DNA of 38,467 nt from Acidobacteriota bacterium. Its GTDB lineage: Bacteria; Acidobacteriota; Holophagae; Thermotomaculales; Thermotomaculaceae. Positions 32,476 through 38,467 of the stretch are shown here, one piece after another; the first letter of the stretch is position 1; each line of letters opens with the position of its first letter. The stretch spans positions 1-38,467 of the forward strand of contig JAADGL010000009.1 in NCBI GenBank assembly GCA_013152385.1, read 5' to 3'. The notes under the pieces are model-generated. The model saw only the letters and a program-made list of their open reading frames with translations. It did no database searches and was not told where the DNA came from. The position numbers were made by a program, and so were the translations under genes.

Positions 32476-32910
32476 GTGACATCTGTTAAAGCAGGAGATA
32501 CGGTTCGGGTTCATTACACCGGAACCCTGGACAATGGAGAAGTGTTTGATTCATCAAGAGACCGGGATCCCCTTGAATTCAAGGTTGGCGGCGGAATGGT
32601 CATTCCCGGTTTTGACAAAGCCGTACTGGGACTGAAAGCGGGAGACTCCACCTCTGTGAAACTGCCTCCGGAAGAAGCTTATGGTGAAATCCGCAAAGAA
32701 CTGATTATGCCCATGCAGAAAAGCCAGGTTCCGGAAGACATTGTTCCGGAAGTGGGAATGCAGGTCATGCTCCAGGCTCAGAACGGGCAGCAGGTCCCGG
32801 CAACCATCACGGAAATAAATGAAAACACGATAATTCTGGATGCGAATGCGCCTCTCGCGGGGAAAACACTGAACTTCGATATCGAAGTGGTGGAAATTGT
32901 CCGGGACTGA
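32476..32910 (+). CDS. SlyD-like FKBP-type peptidyl-prolyl isomerase
   Basis: 144 residues from the GTG at 32476, which has GGAGG 5 nt upstream; an in-frame ATG at 32455 lacks such a site. FKBP core with VHYTGTLDNGEVFDSS, PLEFKVGGGMVIPGFDKAVLGLKAG, then an inserted flap (IF) region of about 60 residues (ELIMPMQKSQVPEDI onward), and the closing NFDIEVVEI strand. This order is that of SlyD/FkpB-type cytoplasmic foldases. The histidine/cysteine-rich metal tail of E. coli SlyD is missing. It catalyses cis/trans isomerisation of proline bonds and acts as a chaperone. A strong terminator follows. Confidence 0.9.
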   Translation: MTSVKAGDTVRVHYTGTLDNGEVFDSSRDRDPLEFKVGGGMVIPGFDKAVLGLKAGDSTSVKLPPEEAYGEIRKELIMPMQKSQVPEDIVPEVGMQVMLQAQNGQQVPATITEINENTIILDANAPLAGKTLNFDIEVVEIVRD

Positions 32911-32931
32911 TAATAATTAAAACACCATACG

Positions 32932-32967
32932 GGGATTCCGGGAGTATGCCCCGGAATCCCTTTTTTT
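32932..32967 (+). terminator. Rho-independent terminator
   Basis: GGGATTCCGGG (32932-32942) and CCCGGAATCCC (32950-32960) form an 11-bp stem with loop AGTATGC, followed by T7 (32961-32967). It ends the FKBP gene and lies only a few nt past the stop of the converging DUF4019 gene, which it may also terminate. Confidence 0.9.
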
Positions 32968-32972
32968 GTCTT

Positions 32973-33401
32973 TCAGCGGATAAAATAGCCGGAAACGTGC
33001 CAGTTGCCGTCTTTGTCCAGCATGGGGGTTATCGTTTCCACGGCGCTTTTCTTGTTCGCGAAAACAGTTTCAAACTGAATCACCACATATTGCCCGTCCG
33101 GCACCCCGGGAAGAGATGTGGTAAAAGTTGCCGACTTCACTTTCCTTGAAATCAGATCCCCCAGGGGTTTCCGTACCTGAACCATTGCCTTTTCCCACTT
33201 TTCTTTTGAAACCGCCTTTTTGAAAATTGTAGCCGCCTCTTCCCAGCTTTTGACATACTTGCCGTTGTCTACCAGTTGAAGCCAGTTTGTAGCCGCCTTT
33301 ATGGCTGCCGCTTCCTTTTTGCTGTTATCTGCCGCGGTGGAAACAGTTGTAACCCCCGCTACCATCAAAACAGCTGTAAACAAACGCAGAAAATTTTTCA
33401 T
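32973..33401 (-). CDS. DUF4019 family secreted protein
   Basis: 142 residues. Signal peptide MKNFLRLFTAVLMVAGVTTVSTA, then a compact alpha+beta domain with ATNWLQLVDNGKYVKSWEEAATIFKKAVSKEKW, RKPLGDLISRKVKSA and the terminal DGNWHVSGYFIR strand, matching DUF4019. Function is unknown; it is a periplasmic protein found mostly in diderms. The ATG at 33401 has GGGAGG exactly 5 nt upstream; the GTG one codon earlier would be too close. It points away from the peptide transporter. Confidence 0.8.
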   Translation of the reverse strand: MKNFLRLFTAVLMVAGVTTVSTAADNSKKEAAAIKAATNWLQLVDNGKYVKSWEEAATIFKKAVSKEKWEKAMVQVRKPLGDLISRKVKSATFTTSLPGVPDGQYVVIQFETVFANKKSAVETITPMLDKDGNWHVSGYFIR

Positions 33402-33536
33402 CACATCCTCCCATCATGAAGATTACACAAACAGGATACTCCGCAATTTCCTCTTTCATTCAAAACGCATAAAAAAATATTAAAAAAGTATTTTTCATGA
33501 TACAGTCACAAGCACCAACTCATCGGAGGATAAAGA

Positions 33537-34898
33537 ATGACGACAGCCGAAATGACTGCCGGGAAACAGGGATGGAAATTCCCTATGGACTTCTGGCTCG
33601 CCAACTCAATGGAACTGTTTGAACGGGCCGCCTACTATGGATTTTTTATTGTTTTAACACTGTATCTGACTGATATTGTTGGATTCTCGGACAAAGAAAC
33701 CGGCATCGTCGCCGGGCTCTTTTACGGCGGGCTCTACCTGCTTCCCCCCTTTGTCGGGGCGATATCCGACCGAATCGGCTTCAAAAACGGCCTGATTCTC
33801 GCATTCTCCCTTCTGACATTCGGATATGCCATGCTGGGCCTTCAGCCGGTTGTGGAATCCAAAACAATGGTGATTCTCTTTCTGCTTATTGTCATGGTGG
33901 GAAGCTCCTTCATCAAACCGCTGATCACCGGAACCGTCGCCAAAACCACAACGGAAGCCAACCGCGCCAGGGGCTACTCCCTCTTTTACTGGGTTGTCAA
34001 CATCGGGGCATTCAGCGGCAAAACATTTGTGCCGTTTATCCGTCAGGGAATGGGTTTGCGGCATGTAAATTTCTTTTCCGCCGGAATGGCATTCGCGGCG
34101 TTGCTGTTTGCCGTATTTGTTTTCAAAAATATTGAAGCACCGGAAGAACGGAAATCTGTCCGGGAGGTTTTTCATGCCCTGGTTAAAATTCTGACCACAC
34201 CCCGGCTGATTATTCTCACTCTGATTGTGGCTGGATTCTGGACTATTCAGGGCCAGATGTACGCCACCATGCCCAAATACATCATCCGAATGGTGGGACC
34301 CGGTGCCCGCCCCGAATGGCTTGCCAACGTAAATCCCGCCGTAGTGGTGCTGTTTGTGGTACTCATCACCCACTGGACAAAAAAATACAAAGCCGTAACC
34401 GCCATGCTCATGGGAATGGTGCTGATGCCGTTTTCCGCCTTCGCCATGTCAGCCGGGCCCTGGCTCCAGCACATCGCCGGCAATTCCATCCCGATTCTCG
34501 GAATGGTTCTGCACCCTTTCACCGTTATGATGATTGTGGGAATCGCGATTCAGGGATTGGCGGAATGCTTCATCTCTCCCCGATTTCTGGAATTTTTCTC
34601 CCTCATGGCGCCCAGGGGTGAAGAAGGGGTCTACCTCGGATTCAGCCACCTTCATTCCTTCATCTCCGCCCTTGTGGGATTCTTCATGTCCGGTTTTCTT
34701 CTGGACGCTTACTGCCCCGACCCGAAAACCCTTGCCAGCCTCCCGGAAGCTGAACGGGCAGCTCATTACGCCCATGCCCACTACATCTGGTACTACTTTG
34801 TTGCAATCGGATTCACCGCGGCAATTGCCCTGTTCATCTTCCGGCTTGTGACAAATAAAATGGATAAAGCCCCTGTTTTACAATCGGAACAGAAATAA
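33537..34898 (+). CDS. POT-family proton:oligopeptide symporter
   Basis: 453 residues with about 12 membrane helices. The POT signature ExxER in helix 1 is present (SMELFERAAYYG), followed by the GGLYLLPPFVGAISDR loop motif of the major facilitator superfamily. POT proteins import di- and tripeptides with protons. FYWVVNIGAFSG resembles the second PTR2 motif. GGAGG lies 7 nt before the ATG. Substrate may be di/tripeptides, although divergent POT members take other small molecules, so specificity is open. Single gene; no strong terminator is visible immediately after it. Confidence 0.85.
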   Translation: MTTAEMTAGKQGWKFPMDFWLANSMELFERAAYYGFFIVLTLYLTDIVGFSDKETGIVAGLFYGGLYLLPPFVGAISDRIGFKNGLILAFSLLTFGYAMLGLQPVVESKTMVILFLLIVMVGSSFIKPLITGTVAKTTTEANRARGYSLFYWVVNIGAFSGKTFVPFIRQGMGLRHVNFFSAGMAFAALLFAVFVFKNIEAPEERKSVREVFHALVKILTTPRLIILTLIVAGFWTIQGQMYATMPKYIIRMVGPGARPEWLANVNPAVVVLFVVLITHWTKKYKAVTAMLMGMVLMPFSAFAMSAGPWLQHIAGNSIPILGMVLHPFTVMMIVGIAIQGLAECFISPRFLEFFSLMAPRGEEGVYLGFSHLHSFISALVGFFMSGFLLDAYCPDPKTLASLPEAERAAHYAHAHYIWYYFVAIGFTAAIALFIFRLVTNKMDKAPVLQSEQK

Positions 34899-34921
34899 AA
34901 AATTTTCCGCTGTTCTACTAA

Positions 34922-35009
34922 CCGCAGCGAGATTTAAAAAACAGGAAACACATGGAAATTTCATCGTATTGCCGCAGCGGGAACGGAAATTCTTCGTTTT
35001 CGCTGCGGC
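34922..35009 (+). other. Competing hairpin arms upstream of the riboswitch
   Basis: CGCTGCGG (35001-35008) can pair with either CCGCAGCG at 34922-34929 or at 34972-34979. The nearer pairing gives a 9-bp stem (34971-34979 with 35001-35009) with a 21-nt loop. It lies in the 410-nt gap between the peptide transporter and btuB and may end the upstream transcript. Confidence 0.4.
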
Positions 35010-35051
35010 AGGTCGAATTGTTTTTCTCAGATAATTGTGCCAGAATACAAA

Positions 35052-35213
35052 TGCCAGGTTCCAGTGATGGAGGCAAGAGGGAATCCCGTGGAAATCGGGA
35101 ACGGGCCCGCCGCTGTAACCGGGGACCGAAGCTGGAAAATGCCACTTTTTGCCGAAAGGCGAATGGGAAGGCCCGGCAGAGGGTTGATCCGGAAGTCAGA
35201 AGACCTGCCTGGA
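35052..35213 (+). promoter_or_regulatory. Cobalamin riboswitch (AdoCbl type)
   Basis: Conserved core visible in order: GAGGGAA followed by a CCCG...CGGG hairpin, CCGCCGCTGTAACC-like segment, GCCACT, GGCGAATGGGAAGGCC and the B12 box AAGTCAGAAGACCTGCC. P1 closes with CCAGG (35054-35058) and CCTGG (35207-35211). It binds adenosyl- or methylcobalamin and lowers expression of B12 uptake genes. Downstream a stem (TCGG-C-GAATGA with TCATTC-C-CCGG, about 35236-35267) and AAGGAGG at 35296-35302 could form the expression platform; no U tract, so translational control seems likelier. Confidence 0.92.
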
Positions 35214-35308
35214 CATATCAGCTGACGGAGGCTCGGCGAATGATGTTTTCTTATATTCATTCCCCGGCAGTCCAATTTATTCGTTTCAGCGTATCAAGGA
35301 GGAATTGT

Positions 35309-37207
35309 ATGCGCGTGGTTTTTTCTGTGTTGTTGGGGGTTTTGTGGATGGGGTGTTCACCGCTTTTTGCCGTAAATTCACCGGTGAAGGTCTCGGATGA
35401 AGTAACCGTTACCGCCACAAGAAATCCGGTGGAAACAAAAAAACTCTCCCGGACGGTGAAAATTATTACCCGAAAAGAAATTGACGCAAGCGGTGCCGTA
35501 ACGGTTCTGGATGTTCTCCGGACGGTTCCCGGCATTGTGGTGAATCAAAACGGGGGCATCGGAAGCCCTGCTTCCGTTTATCTCCGGGGTTCAAAACCGG
35601 GCCAGACACTGGTTTTAATTGACGGAATGGAAGTCAATGACCCGATGACGCCGGACCGGTCGGTGGACTTTTCCGCCTTCCCGCTGGATTCGGTTCAACG
35701 GATTGAAGTGGTATTCGGCCCCGCCAGCGCGGTTTACGGTTCCGATGCGGTGGCGGGTGTGATTAACATTATCACCGGCGGCGGCGCCGCAGGCGGCACG
35801 GTTCGGGTCGAAGGCGGTTCCAATGCCACCTGGACCACCGGTGTACACTACCGGGACAAGTTCTCCCTCGGCACTTACTGGGTTTCCGGTACGTTTTTTG
35901 ATACCAACGGGATTTCCGCCGCCGACAAAGCGGACGGCAACACCGAAGCTGACGGTTATACCAACCGGGCGTTTTCCGGAGGTACGACGATGAAATTCGG
36001 CCGCTCCGCTTTGAATTTTACCGGTATGGTCATCAATGCCGACGGGGACTTGGATTCTGCCGGCGGCGTCGGCGGCGATAACCCTTTTTACCGCTTTGAC
36101 CACACCGAAAAGCATTTCAAAGGCAGCTATACCTTGTCGGATCCTTTCGGGATTTCCGGAATCAGCCGGTTCACCGTGAGCTATGGAGACAATGAGCGGT
36201 ATTACCGGAACCCTTCCGAAGATTACCTGCCTACGGTAAACAGCCGGTACAATGGTTCCCTTGTCCGCTATAACTGGCACAATCATCTAATATTTTCAGA
36301 AAAGTCGTCCCTCTCTTTCGGGCTGGAATACAGCCGGGAAGCCGGAGACTCGGAATATCACAGTGTATCGGCCTGGGGGCCCTATGACGATATTTTTGTC
36401 CCCCGCCACGCCATTACCCGCAGTGCCTACGCATCAGCGATGACAAATGCCTGGGGAATGGATATGAATATGGGGCTCCGATACGATGACCACGAAGTTT
36501 TCGGTTCCAAAATGACCGGTTCTTTCGGCATTGTCCGGCCCATCGGAGATTCCGGTTTCCGGATTCGCGCCAATGCCGGGACATCTTTCAAATCTCCCAC
36601 CCTGTACCAGCTTTATTCCCCCTACGGCACCGTGGATTTGAACCCGGAAAAGGGCACATCTTACGAATTTGGAATAGAGAAAGTACTGATGGCCAAGCGC
36701 CTGACACTATCCCTGATCTGGTTTCACAACCGCTATGACGACATGATTGATTTTGATATGAACACTTACAGTTACTACAACATTGCCAAAGCGACAATCA
36801 AAGGGCTGGAAGCGGGGGTACGGTACAGTGGAAAGGCGCTGTCGTGGCAGGTCTTTTACAACTATTACGATACAAAGGACGATACAACAGGCGAGCGGCT
36901 TCTCCGGCGCCCGGACTCCAGTTTTACGGCAAAGCTGGACTATCTGCGGGGACGGTGGGGGCTTCATCTGGATATGCTGGCCAGCGGCAGCCGGGATGAT
37001 ATGGACTTCTCCGCCTGGCCCCCCGCCCGTGTGGAACTCTCAAGCTACACAGTGTTTAACCTGAAAGTGGACTACCGGGTGAATGAAAACCTGACCGCTT
37101 ACCTGAAAGGCCGCAACGTGACGGATGAGAATTATGAGCTGGTCAAGGGATACGGTACACTGGGAGACACCTGGTACGGCGGTTTTGTTTTTCATTTTCA
37201 CAGGTAA
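35309..37207 (+). CDS. btuB: TonB-dependent vitamin B12 receptor BtuB
   Basis: 632 residues. Signal peptide ends LFA (about 21). The TonB box DEVTVTA (residues 30-36) matches E. coli BtuB's DTLVVTA layout. Then the plug (ITRKEIDASGAVTVLDVLRTVPGI, VYLRGSKPGQTLVLIDGMEVND, RIEVVFGPASAVYGSDAVAGVINII) and a 22-strand barrel ending LKGRNVTDENYEL...YGGFVFHFHR. It imports cobalamin across the outer membrane. Start ATG 35309 has AAGGAGG 6 nt upstream; the open frame back to 34952 runs through the riboswitch and is not coding. The riboswitch and following btuF and btuD support a B12 cargo. Confidence 0.92.
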   Translation: MRVVFSVLLGVLWMGCSPLFAVNSPVKVSDEVTVTATRNPVETKKLSRTVKIITRKEIDASGAVTVLDVLRTVPGIVVNQNGGIGSPASVYLRGSKPGQTLVLIDGMEVNDPMTPDRSVDFSAFPLDSVQRIEVVFGPASAVYGSDAVAGVINIITGGGAAGGTVRVEGGSNATWTTGVHYRDKFSLGTYWVSGTFFDTNGISAADKADGNTEADGYTNRAFSGGTTMKFGRSALNFTGMVINADGDLDSAGGVGGDNPFYRFDHTEKHFKGSYTLSDPFGISGISRFTVSYGDNERYYRNPSEDYLPTVNSRYNGSLVRYNWHNHLIFSEKSSLSFGLEYSREAGDSEYHSVSAWGPYDDIFVPRHAITRSAYASAMTNAWGMDMNMGLRYDDHEVFGSKMTGSFGIVRPIGDSGFRIRANAGTSFKSPTLYQLYSPYGTVDLNPEKGTSYEFGIEKVLMAKRLTLSLIWFHNRYDDMIDFDMNTYSYYNIAKATIKGLEAGVRYSGKALSWQVFYNYYDTKDDTTGERLLRRPDSSFTAKLDYLRGRWGLHLDMLASGSRDDMDFSAWPPARVELSSYTVFNLKVDYRVNENLTAYLKGRNVTDENYELVKGYGTLGDTWYGGFVFHFHR

Positions 37208-37219
37208 ACGGAGGGCGTA

Positions 37220-38068
37220 TTGAAGCGGTTTTGCCGGGTTTGCATCCTTATTTTCCTGATTTACGCGCAGGCAGCGGCAGGGGGGATTGTATCCCTCCTG
37301 CCCTCTGTAACCGACATGGTAGTGGATTTGGGTTCGGCAAACCGTCTCGTGGGCATCACCCGCTACGGCGTGGTGCCGCCGGGGGGTTCAGTGACGCGGC
37401 TCGGCGGCATCTACGACTTGAACGTAGAAGCCGTGCTGCGGCTGAAACCGGCGCTGGTACTGGCGTATCACGGAGCGGAATCCCGGCTGAAAGCGGTTGA
37501 AGATGCCGGAATCCCTGTGGTGTACCTGAAAATCAACACGTTGAATGAAGTGCTTTCAAGCTATCTGCGGGTGGGACAACTGCTGGGAAAGGCGGAACTG
37601 GCGAAAAAGCGGGTGGAAAAACTGAAAGCCATGCTGGAACCGGCAAAAAAAGGACAGGGCAAAAAACCTTCCGTACTGCTGATTACCAGCCCCGGCGGCC
37701 TGGCGTCACCCCGGATATACATTTCCGCCAACTCCTTCTACGGCAACCTGCTTTCCGAAATCGGCGCGAAAAACGCGGTACAGTCAACCGTTGCATATCC
37801 CGCCCTGAGCCGGGAAGGGCTGCTTGCCGCCGCGCCGGACATCATCATTCTGTTGTCGGAGAAAAAAGAACCGTTGACAGACTGTGAAAAAGAACCGTTC
37901 TCATTTCTGAAAGCGTGCCAAAACAATGCGGTTTTCAATGTGTACGGGGGGCGGATCATGCACCCCGGCCCCATGGTGTTTCAATTGCTGCCAATTTTGA
38001 AAAGGATACTGAACGCCTATGCTGGCCATTCAACAGCTCTGCTGCCGAAACATATTAAACTCCGTTGA
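37220..38068 (+). CDS. btuF: Periplasmic B12-binding protein BtuF
   Basis: 282 residues. Signal peptide to about residue 20 (AQAAA), then a helical-backbone type III binding protein: GIVSLLPSVTDMVVDLG, LVGITRYGVVPPG, DLNVEAVLRLKPALVLAYHG, PVVYLKINTLNEVLSSYLRVGQLLG and APDIIILLSEKKEP are typical of BtuF. It delivers cobalamin to BtuCD. The start is TTG at 37220 with GGAGGG 4 nt upstream. It lies 12 nt after btuB and overlaps btuD by 50 nt in another frame. Confidence 0.88.
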   Translation: MKRFCRVCILIFLIYAQAAAGGIVSLLPSVTDMVVDLGSANRLVGITRYGVVPPGGSVTRLGGIYDLNVEAVLRLKPALVLAYHGAESRLKAVEDAGIPVVYLKINTLNEVLSSYLRVGQLLGKAELAKKRVEKLKAMLEPAKKGQGKKPSVLLITSPGGLASPRIYISANSFYGNLLSEIGAKNAVQSTVAYPALSREGLLAAAPDIIILLSEKKEPLTDCEKEPFSFLKACQNNAVFNVYGGRIMHPGPMVFQLLPILKRILNAYAGHSTALLPKHIKLR

Positions 38069-38467
38069 TTTCAGCGCGAAGTCAGGGGAATTTATCGGCA
38101 TTGTCGGGCCAAACGGCTCCGGGAAAACCACACTGGGGAAAACCACACTGCTTCGCTGTGTGGCGGGGATTCTCCGGGATTTTTCAGGGAAAATCGAGCT
38201 GAACGGGCAAAACCTCGCGGAACTTCCCAGCCGCCGGATTGCAAGGCTGGTATCCTATGTGCCGCAGATTGTAGAAACCGTCATTCCCTTCACCGTAACA
38301 GAATTTCTTCGTCTATCCCGTTTCCCCTATCAGGGGATGGCTTCCGGAATGAGCCCGGTACCGGACATTGAAGGCCTGCTTCGGAAAATGGAAATCTCCC
38401 ACCTGAAAACCCGGCAGATTGCCACATTGAGCGGTGGGGAGTTGCAGCGGGTTCTCGTTGCCGCCGC
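38019..38467 (+). CDS. btuD: ABC transporter ATPase BtuD (3'-truncated by window)
   Basis: 149 complete codons are visible before the window ends. Cytoplasmic ATPase that, with the permease BtuC (not yet seen; likely downstream), imports cobalamin. Seen: GEFIGIVGPNGSGKTTL (Walker A), a Q-loop VSYVPQIVET, and the signature LSGGELQRVLVAA. Unusual: the Walker A is followed by a second GKTTL, an exact 15-bp tandem duplication at 38121-38150. The start motif lacks the A-loop aromatic residue usual in the first strand, and there is only a weak ribosome-binding site, so the ATG at 38019 is provisional. Confidence 0.8.
   Translation, partial: MLAIQQLCCRNILNSVDFSAKSGEFIGIVGPNGSGKTTLGKTTLLRCVAGILRDFSGKIELNGQNLAELPSRRIARLVSYVPQIVETVIPFTVTEFLRLSRFPYQGMASGMSPVPDIEGLLRKMEISHLKTRQIATLSGGELQRVLVAA
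38121..38150 (+). repeat. Perfect 15-bp tandem duplication in btuD Walker A
   Basis: GGGAAAACCACACTG occurs twice with no gap (38121-38135 and 38136-38150). In frame it repeats G-K-T-T-L, adding five residues after the P-loop lysine and threonine. Either copy can fit GxxxxGK[ST]. Confidence 0.97.

Noticed and set aside
34952-35308. In-frame N-terminal extension of btuB
   Set aside because: It would translate the riboswitch. The ATG at 35309 has AAGGAGG 6 nt upstream and a signal peptide follows.

Overview
The window is a gene-dense stretch of a bacterial chromosome with no phage, insertion sequence or CRISPR array. The organism is most likely a diderm, meso-DAP-type, anaerobic bacterium. It has a TonB-dependent receptor with a periplasmic B12-binding protein, a DUF3187-type outer-membrane protein and a Spy-like periplasmic protein (diderm). 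Its MurE carries a DNPR motif (meso-DAP). It has a 2-hydroxyacyl-CoA dehydratase with an ATP-dependent activator, an oxygen-sensitive system (anaerobe). I cannot name the phylum from sequence alone.

Layout. 1-321: intergenic repeat cluster. 322-1981: a membrane-anchored TPR protein and a DUF3187 protein. 2060-15922: a division and cell-wall (dcw) cluster, mraZ-rsmH-ftsL-ftsI-murE-murF-murD-ftsW-[36-codon ORF]-murC-ftsQ-ftsA-ftsZ. It is tightly coupled, with many ATGA/GTGA overlaps, and is preceded by a good promoter and a TGGAC-N5-TGGAC operator candidate for MraZ. The usual mraY, murG, murB and ddl are absent. 16060-16833: a Spy/CpxP-like gene with its own promoter and terminator, then tRNA-Met(CAT) on the minus strand. 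17053-20971 (minus): an operon of transketolase N-half, uridine kinase, transketolase C-half, ftsE and ftsX. It is divergent from maeB (21162-23411), with back-to-back promoters between them.

23469-25979: a cNMP-binding/FHA protein, an unrecognised protein and a PilT-like ATPase, overlapping, probably a surface-motility regulatory unit. 26026-27327 (minus): a YtfJ-like periplasmic protein and an alpha/beta hydrolase. 27491-32359: four overlapping genes, a CoA ligase, two dehydratase subunits and the activator, which form a self-contained hydroxy-acid (or aryl-acid) activation and reduction cassette. 32476-34898: SlyD-like FKBP, DUF4019 protein and a POT peptide transporter. 35052-38467: cobalamin riboswitch followed by btuB, btuF and a truncated btuD.

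The most noteworthy items are the perfect 15-bp in-frame duplication of the Walker A region in btuD, the dehydratase cassette paired with its own CoA ligase, the paired inverted MraZ operator candidates, the dcw cluster lacking mraY/murG with a small ORF exactly filling the ftsW-murC gap, and the extended PilT ATPase in an operon with a cNMP/FHA sensor.
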